Shown: piece by piece, positions 13,239-24,100 of the stretch
How positions within the stretch are numbered: the stretch's first letter is position 1
Layout: each line of letters begins with the position of its first letter
Origin: Agrocybe praecox
Lineage: Eukaryota > Basidiomycota > Agaricomycetes > Agaricales > Agrocybaceae
Direction: 5' to 3'
NCBI GenBank assembly: GCA_964017145.1
Contig: OZ024844.1
Location: 2,418,001 to 2,482,000, forward strand
DNA length: 64,000 nucleotides
Notes under the pieces: generated by a model
What the model was told of the DNA's origin: nothing
The model's input: only the letters and a program-made list of their open reading frames with translations
The model's database searches: none
Translations under genes and position numbers: made by a program

Positions 13239-13831
13239 GAGTGTTAGCACCGGCACCAGCGCGACTGCAAATGGGCCGCGGCTGAGAGCGAGGAAGAGCG
13301 AGGATCATGCTGAGTGTGATCGCGAAAGGAGGTACGGAGGAGCTGCAGCTGCAGCTGGAGGGCATGCAATGAGCCGCGATAGGGCTGGTGCTAGTAGTAG
13401 TCGCACAACGAGCCGCGAACGCAAGTGAGAACTGGAGCTAGGATTCAAGTCTACAACGCCCAGCTCAACGCCGAACACGCCCATTAGCGGCGGAGGTTCA
13501 GAAACACCAGCAGGAGGTCAACAATTCTGGAAGCTCGTGAAGGGCATCAGCGTCGGTGGGGGGTTGAGGGATCGGTTTGCGGGTGTGGGTATGGGTGCGG
13601 AAGCTGAGAGAGATAGGGAGGATGTGCTGCAGGAACCTTCGATACCCCCAGTACCAGATATGTATATGTATATCCTAGCAGTACTTGTTTATTGTTTAAG
13701 GTACATTGTATCGACAATGATTCTTCATTAATTCATTTTCTTCATTTGGCGCGGTCATGTGATCTAATTTTGCTGTGTCGCCGTATTTCGAATCTTCGAC
13801 TTCGACGTGTTTTGGATTACTACTGCTACTT

Positions 13832-16800
13832 ATGTCTTTGCTCCGACTTAGGCCTGCTGAACTGCACGATCTTGCAGGCTTTCTGAGACAATCCGGCAGT
13901 GCACTTCCTAGCTCTCTTGCTCCTCTCCTGGGAAAGTTGGATTTCGAAGTCCACAGGCTTCTTGAAGTTGGTATCAATGTTGGGGTAAGACATATATTTC
14001 TCTTATAAGGCTATTCTAACAAGTCTCCCATGTACAGCAAAATGGTTATATAAACCCTGAAAGCACACCCATGCCTGACTTCTCTCCAGCAATGCCCTTG
14101 TCTGTTTCTTCTGAGGTTCTTGATACTGTGCCACCTGGTTCTTCTGAATGTGAGCCGGCCCCTGTAGTCCATGATGCCCATTTTTCTGTGAGTAATCATA
14201 CTTCCTTGTTATTCTCTTGCTAATCTCAATGCAGCCCTCTTTTCAACATCCAAACAATACTGGAAATAAGAGGCACCGTAGCCTTGAGAGCATTACACCA
14301 GGGTATGAGGTGCAAGAAGATGAGGATGGGCCAGAGTCAGAGGAGGAGCTTGGGGAGTATGGAGAAGGTGCACAACTAGACGCTCCAGATGACTTGGCGG
14401 TTTCAAGAGGTCGTAGCAAGAAGAAGCAAAAGAAGCAGGATATTCTAAAACGCGGTGCTGCTTCTCCGGCCCGCTGGAAAATTGTTCCTCGACGCCCAGC
14501 TAATGAAGTTTACTATGATGACCCATCATTTTCAAGCGCCATCATGCAAGGATCTCTTCCAGAGCCTGAACCCCAGATATTGTCTGATCATGGCTCCTTC
14601 TTCATGTCCGATCTTTGCCATTTTTGCGATACTCTTCTTTCAGCCATTAAACTTAACATTCCCCATCCTGGAACTCATCTATTCAAGGATCTCATTCCAT
14701 CTTTGGCAACAAAGGATACAGCAAAAGACTATATGGTTGTAAACTCCTTGGAAAGTTTGGCGTTCCGGTGCATTGAATCAGAAAATATGGCCGCTCAATT
14801 GGATTTCACATATATGATCAACTGTATTCAACTTCGCTGCAAAGTGATTAGGTATGAAAAGCATTTATTTGTTGTTTACATATGCTGAATATGCTTTAGT
14901 GTGTGTCGAACATTTAAAAGGAACAAAACTACAGTTTTGGAGTCTATTAAAGTCCAAAGCGGCAAAGGACCAAAGACCCTTGCTAAGTACTATGATGATG
15001 GCTCCAAATTTTGTTTTCTGGCAGCAGGCGGTGGGTGTTCTATATATTGTGTGATATGTAGGGTAATTGATGTGCTTTAGGCAGCGTATATCTTTTGGCA
15101 CTAATTGCTGCCTCCAGACTTCGTTCGGAGGTCCGTTTTTTAACGGGTGATATTATAACTCGACTTAGCCATCTTCTTCGTTGCCCAAGCGAAGGTGAGC
15201 CTTATTATTTAATGTGTCACAATTTAGTCATTATTTTCATATTTAGAGGACTCAATTGGCCGCCGAGTAATGACATCTATTATTCCTGCTGTACAATGCC
15301 TCCGATCTACTTACAGGATGACATTATCCACTATGTTTGATCAGAATCTTCTCTTTGAGCATGGTATAGTCCCTCAAATTGAAATATCTCAAATTGACAG
15401 AAGCGATGAGTTCTTTGACAAAATTATGTTCAAGTAAGTCCTTTGTCGTTATTTTCATTGTGATCTAATTTAACATATTCTGCAGTTCCTTCGTCAAAGA
15501 GCGATGCTGGAGAACATGGGCTCCATGTTCTTCCCTGCTCACTACACCACCTCCTTTAATTCCTTCTTATGTTACTGGATACATTATGACAACAAGTCAT
15601 GTGCCTTCTGTTGAAGAGCCATACTCTGCCCCCCCTTCCCCTCTTTCAGAGCCAGACGAAGATATTGAGGAGCCTCAAGAACTTCCAGCAAAGAATGATA
15701 TCAAGATCATCAATACCGATTTCAATCTGGGACTGGAACATAATATAAAGGTGACGTATAATCAAAACAATACAAGACAACATTGGTTCCGATCACAGAA
15801 AGAAAGAAAATCTGCCTCAAAGCGAACACGCCCAAGAACTTGGATGATTTTGAAACTAAAGTAAGTTCCATATCATTCATATTGATAGACTCTAACGCAT
15901 TCTATTTTCATTGCAGCTACAAGACCAGCTCAAAGATGGAAGAAAGTATGGTGATGATTATCTTTATTTGAGCCATGATATTCATGAAGGGTATTTTTTA
16001 TTTTGTGATTTTAATTTTAATTAACTAATTTTCATTTGTAGAAAACGTGTTCGTATCAACCATAGTAATGGGGATATGTTTATGATTTCTTGTCCTGATA
16101 TGCCAGAGCACCTTCGAAAAAATTTGGCTGATTCTCTCAAAGTCGCTTGTCCAAGCAAAATAAAAGTGACTGACTCAGAGAAAGAAGGCATGAAATTTGA
16201 AATATTTGAGGCTCATCGTTATGATTGGTATAACCATTATTCTACAAAGGTTAGTCTTTTATATTTTATATTTTTTGGAATTAGTTTTGAGTAACGAGTT
16301 ATGTTATAGGGTGTAGGCGCTCCAGCAAATGTTGATCCAGCTTCCTTAATGAGAAAAGGCAAAAAGCGTAGGAATAACACCTCACAATTTATTCCCAGAA
16401 TGTCGAAGGAGGCGCAAGAGAACATGGAACTATACAACAGCATCATGAATTCATTTGAAGAGGTTTTTGAGTGGATCCGGCAAACGGTACTGTGTCTATT
16501 AAGCTTGTTATATATTGCTATATTAATTTTTATATTCAGCTTAAAGAGGTGCTTCCAAAGGAATATGAAATCATCTCATTATATGCCGACGTTCTTCCTG
16601 GCGACAGCTTTTCTCCTCTTGAGCCCTTTTCTGGCCTGGTTGTTAACTTTAATGCAACAACCAGGTTACACAGGGATTTCAATGATATGCTGCTCTGCAT
16701 TGTCCTCGCTATTACTAGCGATGACTGCATAGGAGGGGACCTCTGCTTAATGGAGCCTGGAATCCGTCTTGAAATGAAGAACGGCCACATGGTAATTTTT

Positions 16801-16962
16801 CTTTCTACAAAAATCAGTCACTTCAATCTTCATTACAAAGGCGAACGCGGGTCCTTTGTTCTACATTCTGATAATTCTGGTAATGATTGGGTCAACGACA
16901 GAAATGGTTGGTCACAATCTAATTACATGAATGTATTTTATAAGCATAGAAAGGGTCAATAG
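13832..16962 (+). CDS. TET/JBP-like 2-oxoglutarate Fe(II) dioxygenase, about 12 exons
   Basis: Exons inferred from splice signals: 13832-13984, 14038-14187, 14235-14851, 14900-15030, 15081-15194, 15247-15433, 15486-15750, about 15777-15860, 15917-15990, 16042-16249, 16310-16486 and 16540-16962. The acidic, Lys-rich N-terminal half has a KKKQKK nuclear-type signal. The last exon carries the double-stranded beta-helix: LVVNFNATTRLHRDFNDM has the HxD iron ligand pair, ISHFNLHY the distal His, and GERGSFVLHSD the Arg expected to bind 2-oxoglutarate. This spacing matches the fungal TET/JBP family, which oxidises 5-methylcytosine or thymine in DNA. The junction 15750/15777 would need a 26-bp intron, so a small lesion or another splice is possible. 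An in-frame ATG at 13775 is an alternative start. The gene ends about 150 bp before the next gene on the same strand. Confidence 0.65.
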
Positions 16963-17109
16963 TATACATTGTATGTACTTGTTTTGTCATGTTGAAAAGA
17001 TCCTTCGTCAATTTGCATACATATCTTTGGTTCTTTCTCTCTCTTATTCTCTTCATCCATAATTCTTTTCACGCTCTCTTGAAATACACAATTCTTCTTT
17101 GCTATCAGG

Positions 17110-19126
17110 ATGAGTGGAAAGAATTTAAGAAGTACGTCCACTGACTGAAGCAATTCATTATTAATGCTTTTTAATTTTGCTCTTTAGGCGCCACGTCAAA
17201 CAATAAAGGAAAACCTTCTTCCAAGCCAACAACCAAGGGAACTAACTCTAAAGGTCAAAAGGGCAATACTAAGCAGAAAGCGTCTCCAGACCTTCCTCTT
17301 CATGCAAATGAGGAAGAACGCCTTGAGTTGCTTGAGTTTGCTCGTCTTCAAAAAAAATTCAAAATTTTTAACAAAGCTCAGGAGAAAGCAGTCAACCAAG
17401 GTTCAGTTTTATCTTGACTTGTTTTTTTGCTGTTGAATAAAATCTCTGTTTAGCTATTGCAAAGCGGAACACAGATATGATGGAAGAAGAAGACAGTACC
17501 AGCACTATTGACTCTGAAGAGCGAGCGCCTAAGCGCCCAAGAGCCAATCCAAAAATTATTCAAGACAGTGAAGATGAAGACATTCAAACATCTCTGGGGC
17601 CTTCCTTAACCCAGAGGGATGCTATTGATATTACTGACAGTGATAAAGATTCCAGTAAAAGCATTGGAAAAGGAGCAAATGACGACACCGACATTGAAGA
17701 CGAAGACATTGCTCTTGGGGATAATGAGTCTATATCGGAGAAATATGGGCCCATTGAGGAGAAAAGCATAGATATTTTTCCAGATAATGGAGTGCGTTTT
17801 CCCCTCTTTAACTTACTTGTAATTTACTTCTTTTTAGATCATTGCGTCTACTGCATACTTGGCACGATCTCAAACTCCTTCCAACACCAGCTATTTGACT
17901 CTGAAGAAAAACTCAGCCAAGGTCAAGGAAACTGACTTTTCGCCAGATACACGCCAACTTGCTATAGCATCAAAGTCCCAAATGCGAAAAACAACAATAT
18001 TTGAAGAATCATTTTCTGCAAACAGCCGAAGTGACAAGATGGATTTAGCATGGAAAACCGTCAAAGAGGCTGCTGTAGGTAGCGCTAATCCTATGGTCAA
18101 AGAGGCGTATAAGCGTGCATGCAAAAACTCCCAGACCAAGCAGGACATGATTAAATTTGTGCGTAACTCATTGTGTTTATTCTATTGTTCTTGCTGACTC
18201 GTCTAGTGCTCGTATGCTCGAATTGGTCTTATGAGCAATATTGTAACACTTGCTAGAGATAGCGTCAAGAGCTTTTATGGTCTTAGTGGGAGCCAAGATG
18301 AAATACGATTTGCAGTTGAATGGCTTCTTAAAGAAGCTAATTTTATGTTCAGAAATGTCAACGCAAAAGTATGTCCGTAACCTTCATTTTGACTGCTATT
18401 AATTTTTATGATTCTTGTAGGATCAAACGTTGGATAGCAATATGCCTTTTGGATGCGAGCTAATCAAGGAAGTTATTGAAGCTCAATGGTTCCCTAGTTC
18501 TGGCCGATCAAAAACCGATATCGACACCAGCGAGCAAATCATTAAGGAGGGAATGCTACCTGTTAACTTGATTATTATTGTTGTTGTTGCGGTATGCTTA
18601 TTTTTAATTATTCTACATTGTATCAATTTTTGACTAGTTTTAGATTGAACATGCGTTGAAGGAATGGTCTCTTGGGAGTAAATCAACAACATTGATCCAT
18701 TTTTCTGAGGACGCGGTTCAAAAAGGGTGCGCTAATAATCCTTTTATGATGTCTAATACTTACGTGGCCTTGTGGGTATTACCAGATTCACAACTCATTA
18801 CAATAATTGGAAACATATTGAATTGCAAACGAAGACATGGCCTATCTACTGGCGGAAGACCCTGCTATCTAGAATCCTGTAACGCACATTCATATTTATC
18901 TCAAATTCGACATTTAGCTGACTAATTATTCCCTGATACCAACAGAGAAAACTACCGAAAGGGACACTTTCATGTCAGTAACGCCAAAGCAGTGCTCGCT
19001 AAGGTTGATTTTGGGGCTCTTGATCAGATTGCAGAGGCTGCTTCTACCGTCGCTCATGTGGAGCACACTTCCACTGCTCTAGATGGACAGGATCCCAATG
19101 GGACATTTGGAGACAATGAATCCTAA
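17110..19126 (+). CDS. DUF6532-like nuclear protein, nine exons, 527 aa
   Basis: Exons 17110-17131, 17188-17400, 17454-17791, 17838-18158, 18207-18368, 18421-18591, 18644-18726, 18786-18878 and 18946-19126 join in frame with GT..AG introns of 47-67 bp. The N-terminal half is Lys/Ser/Asp/Glu-rich (APKRPRANPK, IIQDSEDEDIQ), as in nuclear proteins. The C-terminal half is helical: MSNIVTLARDSVKSFYGLSG, RFAVEWLLKEANFMF, IIIVVVAIEHALKEW, then WPIYWRKTLLSRILENYRKGHFH. This pattern resembles the DUF6532 family, widespread and expanded in Agaricomycetes and of unknown function. The name is from memory of the pattern, so it is tentative. It lies head-to-tail with the TET/JBP-like gene. No stops interrupt it. 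Confidence 0.55.
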
Positions 19127-19600
19127 TAGGGCAATCATTTCCTTTTATATATTCGATAGCAACACTTCAATTTGTTATTTATTTTTACCCCAGCTATATA
19201 AAATTTTGCACGCACGTGGTTTTGATCAAAAGAAAACTGATTCATAGAAAGAAATAAAGCTGTCAGAGCATATTCTATAATTAGGAAATTGCTAGTGCAT
19301 GAAAGAAGTCAAAGCAATCAAAGCGCATAGAAGCATTACACTACTACATGGCTATATAAAGATATTAAGTGTTAGAGCACCGCAGAACTAAAAAAGACAA
19401 AATTCATTCAAAGACCGTACAAGCTTTATACAACTGCAAAGTTAAAAAAAGACTCCTGAAAGCTAATCAAAGCTGGAAATTTTAAAGGCACCTTGCTTTG
19501 AGAGTCTTTTAGAAAGCTTTCTAACTTTTTGCGCTTTGGGTATTCTGGAGACACCAGGAGACACATAAATAGCTTTGAAATCAATGGTCATTTTCCTGAT
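19127..19600. other. Intergenic, AT-rich, no gene seen
   Basis: The 3' flank of the DUF6532-like gene, running to the abrupt start of LINE sequence at about 19601. I found no coding, repeat or RNA signal. Confidence 0.5.
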
Positions 19601-20116
19601 GGAACTACCACGCTTTCATTACATGGGAGGCAACTTTAACACACACTCGAGGATATGGGACCCCAACGTCACGTATCATCGGTGGGATGCTATTGCGCTG
19701 CTAGACATAGCAGCCGAACTTGACCTAGAATGGACAGAACCGTCCAATCCGGGTCCTACATTTATATCCAACAATCCAGACCTTCAGCCATCGGTCATAG
19801 ATCTGGTATTCCGCAGGATTGCTGAGTCAGCGAGAAGTCGCGTTACTCGTGCACCGGAACATCAGGGGCGAACGGATCATATTCCGTTGATAGCTTCTGT
19901 CAAACTAGCGGATGACGTCGAAGACGTGATCCGCTTCACAATCGCAAAGGGCTCCGACACTTACAAAGCGTGGAAGTCCGAGCTGCCCGGGAAAGTCGCT
20001 GCCATAGAGGTAGAACGTCTCGAAACCAGGGATGATGTTGAGCAAGTTGCGCAAGCACTCGCTGATGTCTTCACCGATGCGTGGGATGCCCATGCAAAGG
20101 AGACCCGAATAACAAA
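19601..20116 (+). mobile_element. LINE copy A: endonuclease fragment
   Basis: In-frame text ELPRFHYMGGNFNTHSRIWD through SVIDLVF, TDHIPLIASVKLADDVED and AHAKETRIT matches ORF2 endonuclease codons of the LINE family that recurs downstream. The other copies read GGDFN where this has GGNFN: the catalytic Asp is Asn, a G to A change at a CpG. The 5' end is truncated. At 20116 the LINE is cut by a KDZ-type end (CAGCC...). Confidence 0.85.
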
Positions 20117-20530
20117 CAGCCATAGCAGCTACTTTCATGTATGAAACCTGGGCAGTTGCCTGGCATAAGTCATACATCAGGGAGGGCAACTGCCCAAGGT
20201 GGCCAGTGATATATGAATGCTTATAAAGCGCATCAGAGTGGCCATAAAGGCTGAGTAGGCGGCATTGGCAGATGCCTTAAGCAAATATGCATAAACATTG
20301 CAGGATTTGGACATTTTTGTGGTATTTGGGCAATAGGGAAAGAATGAATGGGTGGTTCAGGGCGCTTGTTGGGAGGTTAGGATCAGATAATTATTCCTGA
20401 TTTTTTGGCGCCCTTTGCCCCACCAAAAAGAGACATGACGGGATGGATGCACAAAAGCAAAACTGGATGACGTGTTATTTTTAGACATCATAATATTCTT
20501 TTGGGCGCTGCGCTATTTTTAATTATGATA
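20117..20530 (+). mobile_element. Orphan left end of a second, divergent KDZ-type transposon
   Basis: It begins CAGCCATAGCAGCTACTTTC at the point where LINE copy A is interrupted; the right end of the complete KDZ element reads CAGCCTTGTCTGGTATATTG inward. Both continue with a CATGTATG or GATGTATC hairpin, a GGGCAGTTGCC/GGCAACTGCCC inverted pair, then TTTTGGCGCCCTTTGC, GACGGGATGGAT, TGGATGACGT and a GGGCGCTGCGC/TGGCGTAGCG stretch, in the same order over about 400 bp. Sequence identity is modest but the order is preserved. No second end or transposase accompanies it in this window. Confidence 0.68.
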
Positions 20531-21470
20531 TAATCATTTTTGTACTATATTTATTTTACATATATATGTTCTAGCCTAGATTAGATTAGATAGAAAAAAG
20601 GCGAACTGTCGACTTGGTTTTGAGGCAGCTCTTCCCAATTTGGCAGTTACTGCCATTTCGGTACATCCCTTTTAAAACATATAAAATTCATCAAAAAAAT
20701 GATTTTATTTTGTATGTTACAGTACATTCAAATAATATATGTATTTACTAACTAATTTCAGAAGAGCAGAAGAGAGCGAGGAGAAAGAGGAATAACAAGA
20801 AGGAAGGAAATGAGCGCAAAGACGATGAATACGAACCCGAGAACGCACGTCGTTCTCGGTTTCATATGTCTCGTCCTCGCCGTTCTCCCTACTCATCATC
20901 CATCTTGCTCGCCAGCCAACCCCCCCTGCTCTCCCTAAATAAACCTCTGCCTCTCGTCCCTTCTCCACCGCCTCCCGTCCTTCTGAAGCCACCTCCTCGT
21001 GTTCACGCTGGCCTTTACTCACAGTGGTTCATGCGGAAGCAGGGCTGCTGCCAATGGGGATGGTGCAAGTGGTGGAGGTGGTAGAAGGTGAGGGAGTAGG
21101 TGCTGGCAGGTAGGCGTGAAGCCTATGGCTTCATCTTCGTCATGGCCGTGGCCCATCCACGTTGTGGTCGTACGCATACACTGCCGTCGTGGTCATACAT
21201 GCACGCTGCCGTCATGGTCGTACATGTACGCTGCCATCGTGGTCGTACGCCTACGCTGCTGTTGTTGTTGTGCACCTATGCTGCCGTTATCGTTGTGCGC
21301 CTACGCTGCCGTCGTCATCGCCGTGTCCAAGCCACGTCGTCGTGTCGTTGTGCTTACACTGCCGGTGCTGTCGTGTTTGTTGTGCGTTGCTTCCTCGTTG
21401 CCGTCATCGTTGCCCTCGTTGTTGCCGTTGTTTCCTCGTCGTGGTCGCTACGTTGTTGCCATCATTGTGA
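20531..21470. other. Non-coding stretch with a CGTCGTGGTCGTACG-type low-complexity tract
   Basis: AT-rich DNA to about 20760, then pyrimidine-rich sequence, then from 21120 imperfect iterations of GTCGTACGCCTACGCTGCCGT. Overlapping open frames in all three phases are Cys/His/Arg/Val-rich and only reflect the repeat. It may be the interior of the KDZ-type element that starts at 20117; I see no gene. Confidence 0.45.
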
Positions 21471-22267
21471 GGGGAGGGGCTAGGTACAGATGATGGATGA
21501 TGGTGGTGGTGGTGATGATGGAGGGTGATAAGGAAGAAATCAACCATCGGTTGGTTGATTTCTTCCAAATCCGGCAGGTTCTCACGCCGGCCCAGTATAT
21601 AACCGGGTCGAGCTCATCGTCGAGCACGACGATGGCGAGGCCACATAGCATTTTACATAGTATTAAATCTGTAGTAAATATTATAAAATTGTAAGAAGAT
21701 AATTAATGTAAAAAAATAAACAGTCACTTATATTTTCTGTAAAAAAAACATTCAAAAACATAATTTATATGGCGAGCGTGCTGATTTTGGTTCGACAGGT
21801 GAAGAGAATAATTCATATTCTCAATGAAAAATTCACAATTTTATTTATATTAGGGTACTGTGTAGTAGTAATACACTATCTATATTTAACAGAAGAAAAA
21901 AAAGGACACCAGAGAATGTTATGAACATGTTATTCATTAACGCACGAAAAATGCATCGAGTTGGAAAGCGAGCACATGTACTCTCCAAACCTATGAGCGT
22001 TCAAAGAGATTTTTTGATTTTTTTTTTGATTTGTTTTGACATAAGTAATTTTATTAGCTATACTAACATATTCTGCTACCTACTTTGAACTTATCATTCA
22101 CACAGACCTTCTCGTCGTCGAGCACAGCGACGAGTTCGAACCGGCTATGAGCCGGACCGGCGTGGGAAAGGCCCGATTTGGACAGAAATGAACCAACGCG
22201 CGTTCATTTCTTCCTTATCACCGCCCATCACCACACCAGCACTCTGCACCTAGCCCCTCCCCTCACT
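21471..22267. repeat. Large inverted repeat, about 175-bp arms around a 440-bp spacer
   Basis: The left arm (about 21471-21645) runs GAGGGGAGGGGCTAGGT, GGTGATAAGGAAGAAAT, CCAAATC.GGC, CACGCCGG.CC, then a TCGAGC/CGACGA stretch. The right arm (about 22090-22267), reversed, gives the same landmarks in order. Each arm contains its own palindrome: GAAATCAACC/GGTTGATTTC on the left and GAAATGAAC/GTTCATTTC on the right. The spacer is AT-rich and non-coding. It could be the ends of a small element or an aborted transposon copy. Confidence 0.7.
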
Positions 22268-22669
22268 GCAGGGATGTGGGCAGTGCCTGGTATGGTGTGA
22301 GGCTCGCTCACGACCACCCGCAACGAGGACGATCGCCCACAACGAGGACAACCACCCACGACGTGGACAACCACGACCACGACCACGAGGAGGGTGACCA
22401 CCCACGACGCGGTGTCATGCGTCATATTTGATTGAACATGAACGAACCTGAAATTGCATAAGAGATCATTCGTTTATTTTTAAATTTCAATATTTCCTTT
22501 TTTGTATTCTCCATTTTAATTTCCCATCACGGCTCTATCGCAACATTAAGGCACCAATTCTTCCGAAATCTATTCAGTCTAGGCTAAAGTCATGAAACTG
22601 TCGCCATGATCCAAAACAAATTACTCCTTCCTCTCAACGTTCATCGTCTTACGCGTTCAAATCTACCAA
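22268..22669. other. Non-coding: CCACGACGTGG-type low-complexity then upstream region
   Basis: Sequence to about 22430 iterates ACGAGGACAACCACC and extends the inverted-repeat similarity loosely. The remainder is AT-rich and directly precedes a short ORF. No gene seen. Confidence 0.4.
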
Positions 22670-23152
22670 ATGTCTTCCACTTCCCTTGTTTCCTTTGTTC
22701 AACAATCCAAGGATGTCGTCAATTCTTCCGGACCTCGAAAAATCAATAAAGCGTCGATATATCCGTTTATTCAAATTGCCGGAGTTTTTGATGCGAGCCA
22801 AAATTGCGAAAATTGGTTAGCGACACATTACACGGAGGATCATATTTTTCAAGAAGGAGATACCGTCAGTTTCACATACAGAATTCAGCCGGACGACACG
22901 CCCAAAATCATTCACCTCGAGGAAATCGTGCATTATGAACGAGGAATTATAGTTTTCGCAGTATCGACAACCAGAAGTTCGGCACCAGCATTATTCACAA
23001 GGCCACGCATTGCTATTCCACGATCACAAGTGTCCCTCAGCATCACACAGAAGATAAGATATGCCTACGCTTACATCATACAACGGCACAGCATATTCAC
23101 CACTTATCTAAATCCGTCGCATCCCATCTACTCTATTAAAAGACTTCGATGA
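22670..23152 (+). CDS. Hypothetical protein, possibly a decayed gene
   Basis: A 160-codon frame begins MSSTSLVSFVQQSKDVVNSS and includes YPFIQIAGVFDASQNCENWL and FQEGDTVSFTYRIQPDDTPK. It is well-mixed, protein-like sequence without a motif I recognise. Its last 40 codons become repetitive and may be out of frame: downstream, another phase gives the protein-like LEIAQFLPSVNFTNRQVNYD at about 23300. A frameshifted longer gene or a retroelement gag are both possible. Confidence 0.35.
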   Translation: MSSTSLVSFVQQSKDVVNSSGPRKINKASIYPFIQIAGVFDASQNCENWLATHYTEDHIFQEGDTVSFTYRIQPDDTPKIIHLEEIVHYERGIIVFAVSTTRSSAPALFTRPRIAIPRSQVSLSITQKIRYAYAYIIQRHSIFTTYLNPSHPIYSIKRLR

Positions 23153-23355
23153 CATCATGCAAAGCCCAGGCCATCAAGCGGCTGTGCAACCATCATTCCA
23201 AACACATGATTCGATGTCACATGCTTATCATGAGTCACTATGAGTCACGGGAACTGATACATCAACAACGCGGCTACACTAAGGTTACATCCGCCAAATA
23301 TAGCAATCCATCAGCTGGAAATAGCTCAATTCCTTCCATCCGTCAATTTCACTAA

Positions 23356-24097
23356 TCGTCAAGTCAACTATGATCAATTTATCATTCAAGAAGATGTGCT
23401 TGGTCATTCTTTGCTGCGCATTAGTCAACTTTTTTATTTATTACTCATTCTTATTCATTTCTTAGTCATTTCATCAATTGATGGACAGTTTTCTCCTTCT
23501 TTTCCATCGTTTCAACCCATTCCTTTGTCATTCCTGACTCACTCGCTCAGTCAGCCTATTCATTTAACCCCTTATTCTTTGTCATTCGTTTCAACCTTAC
23601 TTGTCATCGATTACTCATGCCTTGCAGGATTTGTAGTATAAAAGCTAGTTAGATCCTGTAAAGTAGACAAGAAGTACACCCCTATCATAGGACAATTGTA
23701 CCGATTCAACCAGTTATCTTTCAGTTCAGTATTCATTCAGTCAATCCTCAGTCTCAGCAGTCAATTCTATAGTTTGGAAAACGTTCCAAGCTTCGATTAT
23801 TCTCTTCTTTTTCGACGTTTGCTCTGATTTCAAAGTGGAACACGTTCACTTTGATTTCTACTCTCTTATTCGATCTCAAACTTTTGTCTAGGACAAAAGC
23901 TCATCACAAACCTTTAAACCTATTCGATCTTTACACTAACAAACCTTTCTTAGGAACGAAGTAACTTTATTCCCACCCCCGAACTCACAGGGAGAGAGTC
24001 GTCTTATCTAGGTCTAGCCCACTCTTTCTCTGGATTTTGTTGTTGGTTGTGTTTTGTGTGATTGTCAAAGCATAAATCACCGACAGAAAAATCGTCT
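23356..24097 (+). other. LTR-like or promoter-like region with TATA box
   Basis: GTATAAAAG at about 23636 is followed by CT-rich and CAGT-iterated leader-like sequence (TCAGTATTCATTCAGTCAATCC) and TTGTTGTTGGTTGTGTTTTG. This resembles the R-U5 part of a fungal Gypsy LTR, but I find no TG..CA partner or tRNA-primed site, so the call is weak. The region stops where LINE copy B starts. Confidence 0.25.
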
Positions 24098-24100
24098 TTC

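Larger units (their letters stand above)
10621..13680 (+). pseudogene. Ser- and acid-rich hypothetical gene, decayed and split by a hAT-like element
   Basis: Coding-like text begins MYPTPMSTTLQTITSTTDSE with an Asp/Glu-rich block. It changes frame at about 10935, continues Ser/Thr-rich, changes again near 11422 (TIASPPTLGYGQSMGTGGRT, KMLKKKVSLSSGSGLFRRNN) and reaches GGGTFRGGRSVS at 11800. There a 1429-bp element interrupts it. The same frame resumes at 13239 (SVSTGTSATANGPRLRARKS, SRDRAGASSSRTTSRERK) and after another break ends with FWKLVKGISVGGGLRDRFAG. No domain is recognised. The text resembles low-complexity basidiomycete proteins of unknown function. Several frameshifts outside the insertion show decay before or besides the transposon. 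Confidence 0.5.

Noticed and set aside
21100..21493. Three overlapping Cys/His/Val-rich open frames
   Set aside because: All phases are open because of a GTCGTACGC-type repeat; composition artefact.
23356..24097. Confident Gypsy LTR
   Set aside because: TATA box and leader-like sequence are present but no TG..CA boundaries, partner LTR or primer site could be located.
20117..24100. Whole 4-kb block as one complete second KDZ element
   Set aside because: LINE sequence resuming at 24101 is a different part of the LINE, no matching right end or target duplication was found, and no transposase is present.
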